This document shows, piece after piece, positions 25,696-34,014 of a DNA stretch of 64,000 bases. Under the pieces are notes generated by a model. The model ran no database searches. It was not told where the DNA came from and saw only the letters and a program-made list of their open reading frames with translations. Each line of letters begins with the position of its first letter. Position 1 is the stretch's first letter. The stretch is from Streptomyces sp. PCS3-D2 (GTDB lineage: Bacteria > Actinomycetota > Actinomycetes > Streptomycetales > Streptomycetaceae). A program made the translations under genes and the position numbers. The DNA is taken from the NCBI RefSeq assembly GCF_000612545.2, contig NZ_CP097800.1, forward strand, positions 2,725,001 through 2,789,000, read 5' to 3'.

Positions 25696-26808
25696 ATGAC
25701 GCACGCACCCCCCGGTTACGTCTGCTCCGAGGACGGTACACGCGCCGATGTCCGGACCGCTCCTTGGGGGTGCCCTCTGTGCGGCGGCCCCTGGGACCTC
25801 GATTTCACGCCGGATCCGGACGCGGCCCTCGAACCCTCCGCCGGACCGAATTCGCTGTGGCGGTACGGGCCGGTGCTGCCTCTGCCCGGCGCTTTCTCCG
25901 TCTCCCTGGCGGAAGGGCACACTCCGCTGATCCCGCTCGGGGAACGGATTCACGCCAAGCTCGACTTCCTCATGCCGACGCTGTCCTTCAAGGACCGGGG
26001 CGCCGTGATGCTCGTGGAGCTCGCCCGGCGGCTGGCGCCGCAGCGCGTCGTGGCGGACAGCAGCGGCAACGCGGGGACATCGGTAGCGGCGTACTGCGCC
26101 CGGGCCGGACTCGACTGCGAGATCTTCGTGCCCGAAGGGACGTCGGAGAAGAAGACCGAGCAGATGCGGGCCCACGGGGCGGTGGTCCGCGTGATCCCCG
26201 GCGGCCGCGAGGCCGCCGCGCTGGCGGCGCGCAAGGAGGCGGACGCCCCCGGCGTCTTCTACGCCAGCCACGTGTTCAACCCCTACTTCTTGCACGGGAC
26301 CAAGACCTACGTGTACGAGGTGTGGGAGGAGATGGGCCGGCGGCTGCCCGAGGCGCTGGTGGTCCCGGTGGGCAACGGCACACTGCTGCTCGGGGCCGCG
26401 TTGGCCACGCAGGAACTGGCCCGACGCGGTGTCAGGCCGCCGGCCCTGATCGCGGTCCAGTCCGAGGCGGTGTCCCCGCTCGCCGACGCGTTCGCGGCGG
26501 GTGCGGAGGATGCCGCTCCGGTGGCACAGCGGCCGACGCTGGCCGAAGGGATCGCGATCCCGGCGCCGCCGCGCGCCCGCCAGATCCTGGCCGCGGTCCG
26601 AGCCTCCGGCGGCACCTTCGTCACCGTCCCGGACGACCGCCTGCGCGAGGCCCAGCTGGACCTGGCCCGACGCGGCCTCTTCGTGGAGCCGACGGCCGCC
26701 GCCTGCTGGGCGGCCGTGGGCCCGGCGGCCGCGACCGACCCCTTGCAGGGCCGTACGGCGGTCCTCCCCCTCTGCGGCGCGGGCGCCAAGACGGGCCTGG
26801 CCCGGTAA
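25696..26808 (+). CDS. PLP-dependent threonine-synthase-like enzyme
   Basis: A 370-residue fold-type II pyridoxal-phosphate enzyme. The PLP lysine is in TLSFKDRGAVM (about residue 98), the phosphate-binding loop is SSGNAGTSVAAYCARAG, and a second glycine loop is VVPVGNGTLLLG. The protein starts with a short region containing CPLCGG and CSEDG, which resembles a zinc-ribbon and occurs in threonine-synthase relatives. It may convert O-phosphohomoserine to threonine or act on a related amino acid; Streptomyces has a separate main ThrC, so the substrate is open. ATG 25696 has AAAGGCG about 10 nt upstream. No biosynthetic genes are next to it. Confidence 0.85.
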   Translation: MTHAPPGYVCSEDGTRADVRTAPWGCPLCGGPWDLDFTPDPDAALEPSAGPNSLWRYGPVLPLPGAFSVSLAEGHTPLIPLGERIHAKLDFLMPTLSFKDRGAVMLVELARRLAPQRVVADSSGNAGTSVAAYCARAGLDCEIFVPEGTSEKKTEQMRAHGAVVRVIPGGREAAALAARKEADAPGVFYASHVFNPYFLHGTKTYVYEVWEEMGRRLPEALVVPVGNGTLLLGAALATQELARRGVRPPALIAVQSEAVSPLADAFAAGAEDAAPVAQRPTLAEGIAIPAPPRARQILAAVRASGGTFVTVPDDRLREAQLDLARRGLFVEPTAAACWAAVGPAAATDPLQGRTAVLPLCGAGAKTGLAR

Positions 26809-27002
26809 GCACCCGCACCCCGGGGCCCGTCCCGCCACACCCCGGGGTGGGCCTTCGCGGGGGCCCGGGTGCGGCGCCCCCGCGAGGCGGCCGCACCCGG
26901 CGACGCACCGGCGGGACCCCGGATCCGCCGAGCCCCGCACCGGCCGAGGTCGATGTCGGAAATCCGCGCGCCGCGGCCCCGCCGGTCTGATCAACTGACC
27001 CC

Positions 27003-27821
27003 ATGAACACCCACGTTGGCCTCGCCGCCAAAGCCACCGCGTTCACCGCGCTGCACACCCCCACCGCCCCCCTCGCCCTGGCGAACGCCTGGGACGTCGC
27101 AAGCGCCCGGATCGTGGAGGCCACCGGGGCCGCCGCCGTCGCCACCACCAGCGCCGGCGTCGCCTGGTCCCTCGGCTCCCCGGACGGCGACGCGCTCGCC
27201 CGCGACCGCGCCCTCGACCTGATCGCCCGTGTGAGCGCGGCCGTGTCCCTGCCCGTCACCGCCGACATCGAGGGCGGCTTCGGCGCCGACCCGGCCGCGG
27301 TCGGCGAGACCGTCACCGGCGTCATCGCCGCCGGCGCGGTCGGGATCAACATCGAGGACGGCACCCGCGCCCCCGCCGAGTACGCCGAGCGCCTGGCGGC
27401 CGCACGCGCCGCGGCCGACGCCGCCGGGGTCCCGCTCTACATCAACGCCCGGATCGACACCTACCTCAAGGGCCTGGGCGATCCCGCCTCCCGCCTCGAC
27501 GAGACCCTCGCCCGCGCCGCCTCCTACCTCCGGGCGGGAGCCACCGGCATCTTCGTGCCCGGCGTCCTCGACCCGGCCGTCGTGGCCGAGCTGGCCAAGG
27601 GCATCGACGCTCCCCTCAACGTCCTCCTCGGCCCCGATGCCCCGCCCGTCGCCGCTCTCGGCGCCCTCGGGGTCGCCCGCGTCAGCCTCGGCTCCTGGGT
27701 GGCCGAAGCCGCGTACGCGGTGGTCCGCCGCGCCGCCGAGGAACTGATCACCGACGGCACCTACGGCTCGCTCGCGCGCCCGCTCCCGTACGGCGAACTG
27801 AACGGCCTGCTCAAGGGCTGA
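27003..27821 (+). CDS. Isocitrate lyase/PEP mutase family protein
   Basis: A 272-residue TIM-barrel protein of the PEP mutase/isocitrate lyase superfamily. Recognisable parts are LALANAWDVASARIVEATGAAAVATTSAGVAWSLG, VTADIEGGFG (metal-binding Asp and Glu), GINIEDG, and YINARIDTYL. It lacks the KKCGH catalytic motif of isocitrate lyase, so it is more likely a lyase or hydrolase of 2-methylisocitrate or oxaloacetate type, or a protein of unknown substrate. ATG 27003 follows a GC-rich spacer containing imperfect hairpins. It is not in an obvious operon. Confidence 0.88.
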   Translation: MNTHVGLAAKATAFTALHTPTAPLALANAWDVASARIVEATGAAAVATTSAGVAWSLGSPDGDALARDRALDLIARVSAAVSLPVTADIEGGFGADPAAVGETVTGVIAAGAVGINIEDGTRAPAEYAERLAAARAAADAAGVPLYINARIDTYLKGLGDPASRLDETLARAASYLRAGATGIFVPGVLDPAVVAELAKGIDAPLNVLLGPDAPPVAALGALGVARVSLGSWVAEAAYAVVRRAAEELITDGTYGSLARPLPYGELNGLLKG

Positions 27822-27876
27822 GACGCCCGGACGCCCGCGCCGACCGAACGGACGGCGGCGCTCTCCCGGGAAGGGC

Positions 27877-28671
27877 TCACGGCCCCGCGGCCCGCTCGTA
27901 CAGCGCCTTCGCACGCTCGTCGAACAGCGCGGCTGTGGAGTCCACGTCGGTGTCCCCGCCGCTGAGCACCCCGATGAGGTGCCCGGCGGGGTCCGCCCCG
28001 CCCCGGTCGGCGATCCAGGGGCTGCCGCTGGTACCCGTCCAGAAACCCGCGCAGCTCATGTACAGCATGTCGGGGTCCTCGTCGTCGTGACGGGTCTGCG
28101 TGGTGCAGGAGACGGGCCTGTTCTCCGGGTTGTGCCCGGAGTCCGGGTAGCCGACGACGGTGACGTCCCGCTCGTAGCCGGAGGTCCATTCGGGCCTGGG
28201 CGCCTCGGCGCGGCCGCCGACGGCCTCCTGGACGCTGCGCCCGTCCTCGTCGGGCTCGATGGTGAGGAACGCGAAGTCGGCGGTGTCCTCGCCCCACTTG
28301 GTCCAGCGGTCGTCGACGTGGATCGCCTCGACCTTCCACACCCCCAGGGGCCGGGTGCCGTCGCCCTCGCCGGAGAAGGCCGGGGCGAAGGAGAGCTCGC
28401 CGATGGCCAGGCCGTCGTGCGCCACCTCACCCGGCTGTCCGTCCTCGCCCGCGGGGGCGACGCAGTGCGCGGCGGTGGCGACGACATTGCCCTTGGGGCT
28501 GTCGACGACGCTCGCGGTGCACCAGTGCTCGCCGCCGGCCATGAGTACGCCGACGGTGGGGAAGGGGAGCACCGGCCGCTCGCCGGGCGCCTTCATGAAG
28601 GCCATGGCGCACACCGCCGCGACGCCCGCGGCGGCGGCCACCGATGCCCCCTTCACCACCGTGCTCGTCAC
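27877..28671 (-). CDS. Trypsin-like serine protease, membrane-anchored or secreted
   Basis: A 264-residue S1-fold serine protease. A hydrophobic N-terminus (KGASVAAAAGVAAVCAMAFM, about 7-26) acts as signal anchor or signal peptide. The triad is His in VATAAHCVAP, Asp in EDTADFAFLTI and Ser in GTSGSPW. Cysteine pairs near His and before Ser suggest disulfides. GTG 28671 overlaps the stop of the esterase gene (GTGA), so it is translated by coupling and belongs to an operon with that esterase. The coupling suggests a shared cell-envelope function, but the substrate is unknown. Confidence 0.9.
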   Translation of the reverse strand: MTSTVVKGASVAAAAGVAAVCAMAFMKAPGERPVLPFPTVGVLMAGGEHWCTASVVDSPKGNVVATAAHCVAPAGEDGQPGEVAHDGLAIGELSFAPAFSGEGDGTRPLGVWKVEAIHVDDRWTKWGEDTADFAFLTIEPDEDGRSVQEAVGGRAEAPRPEWTSGYERDVTVVGYPDSGHNPENRPVSCTTQTRHDDEDPDMLYMSCAGFWTGTSGSPWIADRGGADPAGHLIGVLSGGDTDVDSTAALFDERAKALYERAAGP

Positions 28672-29747
28672 ACGCCGGGATCGGGTGTCGGTCCCTTCAT
28701 CACCTTGCTGATCCACTCCAGGGAGCCCTCCCTCATGCCGCGCACATAGGACTTTCCGTTGTGCTCTCCATCCTGGATCACCTGGAGCGAAGTGTGCACG
28801 GGGCCCTTGCCGTACTCCCTCATGAACTTCTCGGCCTGCTCGCGACCGGTCTCCTTGGTACCGATCTGGAAGTTGATGTAGACGTCGGGACCCTTGGTGT
28901 CGATCAGCTTGGCGGCGAGCTTCTCCGGATTGTTCGCGTCCATGGCCTGCGTGTTCCCCTTCCAGAGCGGGGAGTCGGGCACGATGTCGGTCCCGCTCGC
29001 GATGGCCGCCTTGAACCGGTCGGGGTACTTCAGGAGCTGCTTGAAGCCGTTGAATCCGCCGGCCGAGGAGCCCATGAAGGCCCATCCGTCGCGGGAGGTG
29101 AAGGTACGGAAATTGGCCTTCGCGAAATCGGGGACGTCATCGGCCATCCAGGTGCCCATCTTGGGCTGGCCGGGGATGTCCGATCCGTCGAAGTGGTGCT
29201 TGGTGTCGGCGTTGGTCACCGGCATGATCAGGATGAAGGGCAGGCTCCTGCCCGCCTTGGCCCCGTCGGCGACCGCCTGCTGGAGGCCGAGGCCGGGGCC
29301 CGTGCCCCAGTAGTTCGTCGGATAGCCCCGGCCGCCGGGCAGCGAGATCAGAACCGGGAAGCCGCTCCTCGCGTACCGCGGATCGTCGTACTCCTTCGGC
29401 ACCCACACCCACACGTCACCTGTGAAGCCGGACTTCTTGCCCGCGAGGGTGGTCCTGCCGATCTGGGTGCCGTCGGGCAGCCTGCTGGTGCGGACGAAGG
29501 AGGCCGCCGGGCCGGTGGGCATGAGCACCTCCGGCAGAGCCTCGGAGGCGGTGGCCGTGTTCTCCTGGACCTTGCCGAAGGAGACCGGATCTCCTATGTC
29601 CGAGAAGAGGCCGAACTTGTACGCTGCCGCGCCGCCCCCGGCGAGGGTGAGCGCGAGACCGCCGCTGATCAGAAGCAGGCGCAGGCGGTGGGGGCGACGG
29701 CTGCCCGTGGTCGTGGGGCGGCCGTCGCCTTGCTGGTCATGCTGCAC
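28668..29747 (-). CDS. Alpha/beta-hydrolase esterase, membrane-anchored (paralogue 1)
   Basis: A 359-residue protein with a short basic cytoplasmic tail, one membrane helix (LRLLLISGGLALTLAGGGAA) and an extracytoplasmic esterase domain of the esterase-D/antigen-85-like class. The nucleophile elbow is GSSAGG in DGWAFMGSSAGGFNG; a late His is in DGEHNGKSYVRGMREGS. The preceding DVWVWVPKEYDDPRYARSG and FPVLISLPGG are typical of this class. GTG 29747 is the start best supported, though its Shine-Dalgarno is weak. Its stop overlaps the downstream protease start. It is closely related to the next gene upstream (29973-31178), from which it is separated by 225 nt; they are a tandem duplication. Confidence 0.9.
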   Translation of the reverse strand: MQHDQQGDGRPTTTGSRRPHRLRLLLISGGLALTLAGGGAAAYKFGLFSDIGDPVSFGKVQENTATASEALPEVLMPTGPAASFVRTSRLPDGTQIGRTTLAGKKSGFTGDVWVWVPKEYDDPRYARSGFPVLISLPGGRGYPTNYWGTGPGLGLQQAVADGAKAGRSLPFILIMPVTNADTKHHFDGSDIPGQPKMGTWMADDVPDFAKANFRTFTSRDGWAFMGSSAGGFNGFKQLLKYPDRFKAAIASGTDIVPDSPLWKGNTQAMDANNPEKLAAKLIDTKGPDVYINFQIGTKETGREQAEKFMREYGKGPVHTSLQVIQDGEHNGKSYVRGMREGSLEWISKVMKGPTPDPGV

Positions 29748-29972
29748 GGTTGTTGTCCCGTTCCTTCTCCGGCGCTCGCCTCGGAGCGCGGGCCGGACCG
29801 ATCGGTCCCCCTTACACCCTTTACAGAGGTACCAACGAAGGCGCGGGTTGCCTGGGACGGGGGGTGACGTGGCGAGCACCACCCGCCGGGAAGCGGCACA
29901 CGGGGATGGAGGCGGGGCGGGGTGCGCCCCGCCCCGCCATCCGCCCCTCACCCGCCGGCCGAGATCTCCGGC

Positions 29973-31178
29973 TCAGCCCGCTGCCGGCTCGGGTGCCTTC
30001 AGCACCTTGCTGATCCACTCCAAGGAGCCTTCCTTCATGCCCCGGACGTAGTGCCAGCCGTTGTGCTCGCCGTTCTGGATGTCACGGATGGTCGTCTTGA
30101 CCGGCCCCTTGCCGTACTGCTGCTGGAACTTCACCATCCGCTCCTTCCCGGACTCCTTGGTGCCGACCTGGAAGTTGATGTAGACCTCGGGTCCCTGCGT
30201 GTCGATCAGCTTCTGGGCGAGCTTCTCCGGGTTGTTCGCGTCCATCTCCGCCTGGTGCCCCTTCCACAGCGGGGAGTCGGGGACGATCTCGCCGCCACTG
30301 GCGATGACGGCCTTGAACTTCTCCGGATGCTGCAGGACCGTCTTCATGCCGACGAACGCGCCCGAGGAGGAGCCCATGAAGGCCCAGCCGTCACGGGACT
30401 TGTAGGTACGGAAGTTGGCCTTGGTGAAGGCCGGGACGTCCTCGGCGATCCACGTACCCATCTTGGCCTGGCCGGGGATGTCGGAGCCGTCGTAGTAGTA
30501 CTTCGCGTCCGGGTTGAGCACCGGCATGATCACGATGAACGGCAGGCTGGTGCCGGCGCGGACGCCGTCGCTGATGGCCTTCTGCAGGCCGAGGCTGCGG
30601 TCGGACCAGTAGTTGGCCGGGAAGCCGTTGCCGCCGGGCAGGGCGATGAGCACCGGGAAGCCGCTCTTCGCGTACTTCGGGTCGTCGTACTCCTTGGGAG
30701 CCCACACCCACACGTCGCCTTCGAACCCGGACTTCGCGCCCGCGAGGCGGGTCTTCGCGATGATCGTGCCGTCGTCGAGCTTGGTGGTCTGCTTGAAGTC
30801 CGACTTCGGACCCGTCGGCATGAGCACGTCGGGGTCGCCGGAGGGCTTGACCTCGGCGGCCGGCGTGCCCGGTTCCGGCTTGTCCGCGGCCGGGGACGGG
30901 TTCTTGCCGAAGGTCACGGCCTCGCCGTTGCCCGAGAACCAGTCGAGCTTCCAGGCGGCGAACCCGCCGCCACCGAGGAGCAGCGCGAGGGCGACCACGG
31001 CACTGATCCCTATGCGGCGCCGGGACCGTCCGGCCTGCGGCGTCTCGTACGACGGATGCTGTTGCTGGTGCTGGTGCTGCGGATACTGGTGCTGCTGGTG
31101 TCCGCCGTGCCCCTGGGGCGGGTACTCCTGGTAGGACGGCTGGTCGTCAGGCCGCGGGCGCTGCGGGTACTGGTGCAC
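29973..31178 (-). CDS. Alpha/beta-hydrolase esterase, membrane-anchored (paralogue 2)
   Basis: A 401-residue paralogue of the downstream esterase. It has a longer cytoplasmic N-terminus rich in Gln, His, Pro and Tyr (about 1-50, HQQHQYPQHQHQQQH), then RSRRR, a membrane helix (IGISAVVALALLLGGGGFAAW) and the esterase domain. The nucleophile is in GSSSGA, the late His in NGEHNGWHYVRGMKEGS. The sequence VLMPTGP through the end aligns residue by residue with paralogue 1. GTG 31178 has GGAG 8 nt upstream. The His/Gln-rich tail could bind metal or partner proteins, but that is speculation. It is the first gene of the esterase-esterase-protease row. Confidence 0.9.
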   Translation of the reverse strand: MHQYPQRPRPDDQPSYQEYPPQGHGGHQQHQYPQHQHQQQHPSYETPQAGRSRRRIGISAVVALALLLGGGGFAAWKLDWFSGNGEAVTFGKNPSPAADKPEPGTPAAEVKPSGDPDVLMPTGPKSDFKQTTKLDDGTIIAKTRLAGAKSGFEGDVWVWAPKEYDDPKYAKSGFPVLIALPGGNGFPANYWSDRSLGLQKAISDGVRAGTSLPFIVIMPVLNPDAKYYYDGSDIPGQAKMGTWIAEDVPAFTKANFRTYKSRDGWAFMGSSSGAFVGMKTVLQHPEKFKAVIASGGEIVPDSPLWKGHQAEMDANNPEKLAQKLIDTQGPEVYINFQVGTKESGKERMVKFQQQYGKGPVKTTIRDIQNGEHNGWHYVRGMKEGSLEWISKVLKAPEPAAG

Positions 31179-31313
31179 GAACTTCGCTCCGAACGGTCTT
31201 GACTGCCCCCGAGGGCAGAACGGCTTGTCTCCCCTAAGTCCTGATGAGCAAACCACCCGCACAGTTCCAAATTCGAGCAAAAAAAGGACGCGGCGGTGCA
31301 CGCGAGCGCGTTC

Positions 31314-31751
31314 TCACCTCTGGGCGTCGAGCACCTCCGCGCACCGCCCGAGCAGCTCGATGAGCAACTCCCTTTCCTCCTCGGTGAATGCGGCGGCGAG
31401 CGCCCGTTCCACCCGGACCGCACCCGCGTCCGCGAGCTCCATGACGGCGCGCCCCTCGCCGGTGAGCCGGGTCTCCAGCACGTTGCGGTGCCACTCGTGC
31501 GGGGTCCGCTCGATGAGCCCGCGCTCCTGGAGGTTCTTCAGCACGGTGTTCATGGTCGGCGGCGTCACCCCGCACAGGCGGGCGAGCGCGGCGGCGGAGA
31601 TGCCGGGTTTCTCGGCCAGCCAGAGCAGCGCGGCGTACTGCGGAACCGTTACGGCGGCCGGCTTGCAGGCCGCGTTCTTCGCCGCGAGAAGCGCCTGCTC
31701 GGCGCGCTTCACATGAGAGCCGATGCGCTCCTCGGGGGCCATGGAGGTCAT
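31314..31751 (-). CDS. MarR-family transcriptional regulator
   Basis: A 145-residue winged-helix dimer of the MarR type. Recognisable are QYAALLWLAEKPGISAAALARLCGVTPPTMNTVLKNLQERGLIERTPHE (helix-turn-helix plus wing, about 40-90) and the C-terminal dimer helices. ATG 31751 has AGGATG about 6 nt upstream; a second ATG three codons in is possible. It is divergent from a secreted SMP-30-like gene, with a 12-bp palindrome between them, so it probably represses both. The inducing ligand is unknown. Confidence 0.92.
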   Translation of the reverse strand: MTSMAPEERIGSHVKRAEQALLAAKNAACKPAAVTVPQYAALLWLAEKPGISAAALARLCGVTPPTMNTVLKNLQERGLIERTPHEWHRNVLETRLTGEGRAVMELADAGAVRVERALAAAFTEEERELLIELLGRCAEVLDAQR

Positions 31752-31778
31752 GACGGCATCCTATGACCCTTGCATTCA

Positions 31779-31790
31779 TTAGAGCTCTAA
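31779..31790. promoter_or_regulatory. Palindromic operator TTAGAGCTCTAA between marR and SMP-30 gene
   Basis: Perfect 12-bp palindrome in an AT-rich stretch within the 89-nt divergent region. MarR proteins bind such sites between divergent genes, so this is the best candidate operator. It is 28 nt upstream of the marR start and 51 nt upstream of the SMP-30 gene. Confidence 0.55.
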
Positions 31791-31840
31791 CATAGGTTCG
31801 CATTCGTTTAGTCACTAGAGGACATCCATCGGGGGATGCG

Positions 31841-32908
31841 ATGACGCGACAGACCATGCCGAAGGCACCGGCGGCGAAGAATCAGCAGGAGAGGGGGAGG
31901 CGGAAGCAGAAGGCCGCGAGGTCATTCCTGGTCGCGGCAGCGGCCGGGGTGTTCGCCCTCGGAGCGGCGGCGCCGACTCCGGCAGCGGCCGGGACGGCGG
32001 GCCCGGAGGGCGGCGACGCCCGGATTTCCACCGCCTTCTCCCTACCCGGGGCGAAGGTCTACCCGGAGGGCATTGCCGCGGACCCCCGCACGCGCACGGT
32101 CTACGTCGGCTCGTACGCGGACGGCACCATCTACCGCGCCCGGCCCGGCCGGGCGGAGGCCGAGGTGTTCCTGCCCTCCGGCACCGACGGCCGCCGCACG
32201 GCCAACGGCCTGCGGGTCGACGCCCGAGGCCGGCTGTGGGTCACGGACTCCACCACGGGCGTGGCCGTCTACGACACCGCGACCGGGACCCGGCTGGCCC
32301 ACTTCGAGGTGGCCGCGGGATCCACCGCCCGCTTCGTGAACGACCTGACCCTGACACCGGACGGCACCGCGTACCTGACCGACAGCATCCGCGGCGTGAT
32401 CTATCGCGTGACCCCGCGTCAGCTGGCCGCCGGCAGCGGCGTCCTGACCGAGGCCTACGACCTCACCCCGGCCCTGCGCCCCCGCCCGGCCGGCACCTTC
32501 GGCCTCAACGGCATCACCTCCGACAGGACGGGCCGCTACCTCCTCGCCGTCGACATGACGGCCGGCGACCTCTACCGTGTCGACCTGCGGACCGGCGCCG
32601 TCCGCCGCGTCACCCTCACCGGTGGGGACCTGAAGGCCGCCGACGGCCTCGACCTCTCCCCCGACGGCACGCTGCGGGTGGCGCACAACACCACCAACAC
32701 CCTGACCCGGTGGCGGCTCGGCGCGGACGGCACCCGCGCCAGGCTGACCCGTACGATCACGGACCCGTCCCTGCAGATCCCCACGACCCTGGCGCGCGTC
32801 CCGGGACGCGTCCTGGTGGTCCGCTCGCAGTTCGACCGGGGCGGCCCGATGAACCCCGGCTCGGGCACCCCGACCACCTTCACGGTGGCCTCGGTACGCG
32901 GCCTCTGA
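31841..32908 (+). CDS. Secreted SMP-30/gluconolactonase-like beta-propeller protein
   Basis: A 355-residue precursor with a basic N-terminus and a signal peptide ending near PTPAAAG (about residue 50). The mature part is built of repeated propeller blades (VYPEGIAADPRTRTVYVGSYADGTIYR, ANGLRVDARGRLWVTDS, FVNDLTLTPDGTAYLTDS, LNGITSDRTGRYLLAVD, ADGLDLSPDGTLRVAHN), the pattern of SMP-30/gluconolactonase or strictosidine-synthase-like proteins. A lactonase activity is possible but not shown. ATG 31841 has GGGGGATG just upstream. It is divergent from marR and probably under its control; a long hairpin follows. Confidence 0.88.
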   Translation: MTRQTMPKAPAAKNQQERGRRKQKAARSFLVAAAAGVFALGAAAPTPAAAGTAGPEGGDARISTAFSLPGAKVYPEGIAADPRTRTVYVGSYADGTIYRARPGRAEAEVFLPSGTDGRRTANGLRVDARGRLWVTDSTTGVAVYDTATGTRLAHFEVAAGSTARFVNDLTLTPDGTAYLTDSIRGVIYRVTPRQLAAGSGVLTEAYDLTPALRPRPAGTFGLNGITSDRTGRYLLAVDMTAGDLYRVDLRTGAVRRVTLTGGDLKAADGLDLSPDGTLRVAHNTTNTLTRWRLGADGTRARLTRTITDPSLQIPTTLARVPGRVLVVRSQFDRGGPMNPGSGTPTTFTVASVRGL

Positions 32909-32917
32909 CCGCGGAGC

Positions 32918-32968
32918 GGAAACCCGGGCCCCGAGTCCCGCAGCTCGGGACCCGGGGCCCGGGTTTCC
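32918..32968. terminator. Long bidirectional hairpin terminator
   Basis: Arms 32918-32940 and 32946-32968 pair over 23 bp with a single mismatch around a 5-nt loop. It lies between the SMP-30 gene and the convergent HAAS/PadR operon, 4 nt from the stop codon of the latter. Confidence 0.8.
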
Positions 32969-32972
32969 GCCG

Positions 32973-33536
32973 TCAGGCCTCGACGGCGGCGTTCCTACGG
33001 GCCCGTACGTCGGCGACGGCGTACGGCAGCCCGGGAAGCAGCAGGAGCGGGGGCGCCCACAGGGGCAGTGTGAACAGTGTGGCGTCGCCGGCGATCCGAC
33101 TGATGAGGATGGCCGCGGGCAGCGCGACGCAGATACCGAGCAGCCAGCTCCGCAGCAGGCCCAGACTGCCCCGGCGCAGCTCCCAGGCGACGGTGACCGT
33201 GCCGAGAACCGCCCAGAAGGCGACGTTGCCGGCGGTCACATCCAGCTGCGTGGTCCAACGGGTCAGGAACGGCATGAGGAGGACCCAGCCGGCGATGAAA
33301 CAGCCGATGGAGGCCGCGCGCAGCAGCCGGCGCGGGAACGGTGCGCGCGCCCGGGCCCAGGCCGCGGCGAAGGTGCGTACGTCGGGGCCGACGACGTCCC
33401 GCGCGGTGCGGCCCGCGGCCTCCGCGTCCTCCAGGTGTGCGGAGAGCTCGTCGAGCATCTCCCGCACGGACGCGTCGTCGATCCCGCGGTACTCCCAGTT
33501 GCTGCGGCAGGCGGCGATTATCTGCGCGTTCGTCAT
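32973..33536 (-). CDS. HAAS-domain membrane protein paired with PadR
   Basis: A 187-residue membrane protein. The N-terminus (about 1-60, MTNAQIIAACRSNWEYRG through LDELSAHLEDAEAAGRTARDVVG) is a helical HAAS-type signalling domain that commonly accompanies PadR regulators. Four to five hydrophobic segments follow (RLLRAASIGCFIAGWVLLMPF, VAFWAVLGTVTVAWEL, SWLLGICVALPAAILI, LPLWAPPLLLLPGLPYAV). The ATG at 33536 overlaps the padR stop by 4 nt (ATGA). The pair is thought to sense or adjust envelope state, but the function of this protein is unknown. Confidence 0.85.
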   Translation of the reverse strand: MTNAQIIAACRSNWEYRGIDDASVREMLDELSAHLEDAEAAGRTARDVVGPDVRTFAAAWARARAPFPRRLLRAASIGCFIAGWVLLMPFLTRWTTQLDVTAGNVAFWAVLGTVTVAWELRRGSLGLLRSWLLGICVALPAAILISRIAGDATLFTLPLWAPPLLLLPGLPYAVADVRARRNAAVEA

Positions 33537-33913
33537 GACGTGTTCTCCCCCGTGAAGGGCGTGGCGGTGGTCAGGATCCGGCCTACCGGTCCGGCGAAGG
33601 CGTGCCAATCGGCCCGGCCGCGGCCGAGTTCGGCCCGCCCTGCCTCGGTCAGCCGGTAGTACTTGCGCGGGGCGCCGCCGGTCGGGGACGGCGCGCGGTA
33701 CGAGGAGATGAGCCCCGCCCGCTCCATCCGGGCGAGCAGCGGATAGATGCTGCCGTCACTGACCAGCTCCAGCCCGTGGGCGGCGAGCGCCTCGGCGAAC
33801 TCGAATCCGTACCTGGGCCGTTCGGCGATGAGCGACAGCAGGCAGAGGTCGAGTACTCCGCGCAGGAGCTGGCTGCGCCGCTGGTCATCGGTCGCCGACC
33901 GCTCCTTTGTCAT
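33533..33913 (-). CDS. PadR-family transcriptional regulator
   Basis: A 126-residue winged-helix regulator. The conserved core is LLRGVLDLCLLSLIAERPRYGFEFAEALAAHGLELVSDGSIYPLLARMERAGLISSYR ... GGAPRKYYRLTEAGRAEL. ATG 33913 is the natural start. No Shine-Dalgarno precedes it, but a TATCTT box (33926-33921) lies 7 nt upstream with a TTGCGA box (33949-33944) 17-18 nt before it, so the transcript is probably leaderless. An inverted repeat covers the promoter, so autorepression is likely. The downstream HAAS-type gene overlaps by 4 nt. Confidence 0.93.
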   Translation of the reverse strand: MTKERSATDDQRRSQLLRGVLDLCLLSLIAERPRYGFEFAEALAAHGLELVSDGSIYPLLARMERAGLISSYRAPSPTGGAPRKYYRLTEAGRAELGRGRADWHAFAGPVGRILTTATPFTGENTS

Positions 33914-33920
33914 GCGACAC

Positions 33921-33941
33921 AAGATAGTGGGCGACTATCTT
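33921..33941 (-). promoter_or_regulatory. PadR operator overlapping a leaderless promoter
   Basis: AAGATAGT (33921-33928) and ACTATCTT (33934-33941) form a perfect 8-bp inverted repeat with a 5-nt spacer, starting 7 nt upstream of the padR ATG and covering the -10 box. A second small repeat, CTTGC/GCAAG (33940-33952), covers the -35 box. Confidence 0.65.
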
Positions 33942-34014
33942 GCATCGCAAGGTAGCGGGATCCGGGGCCGGACGGCGGCGGGAGGGCGGCGGGCACCCGG
34001 GGGAGCCTGGGGGC

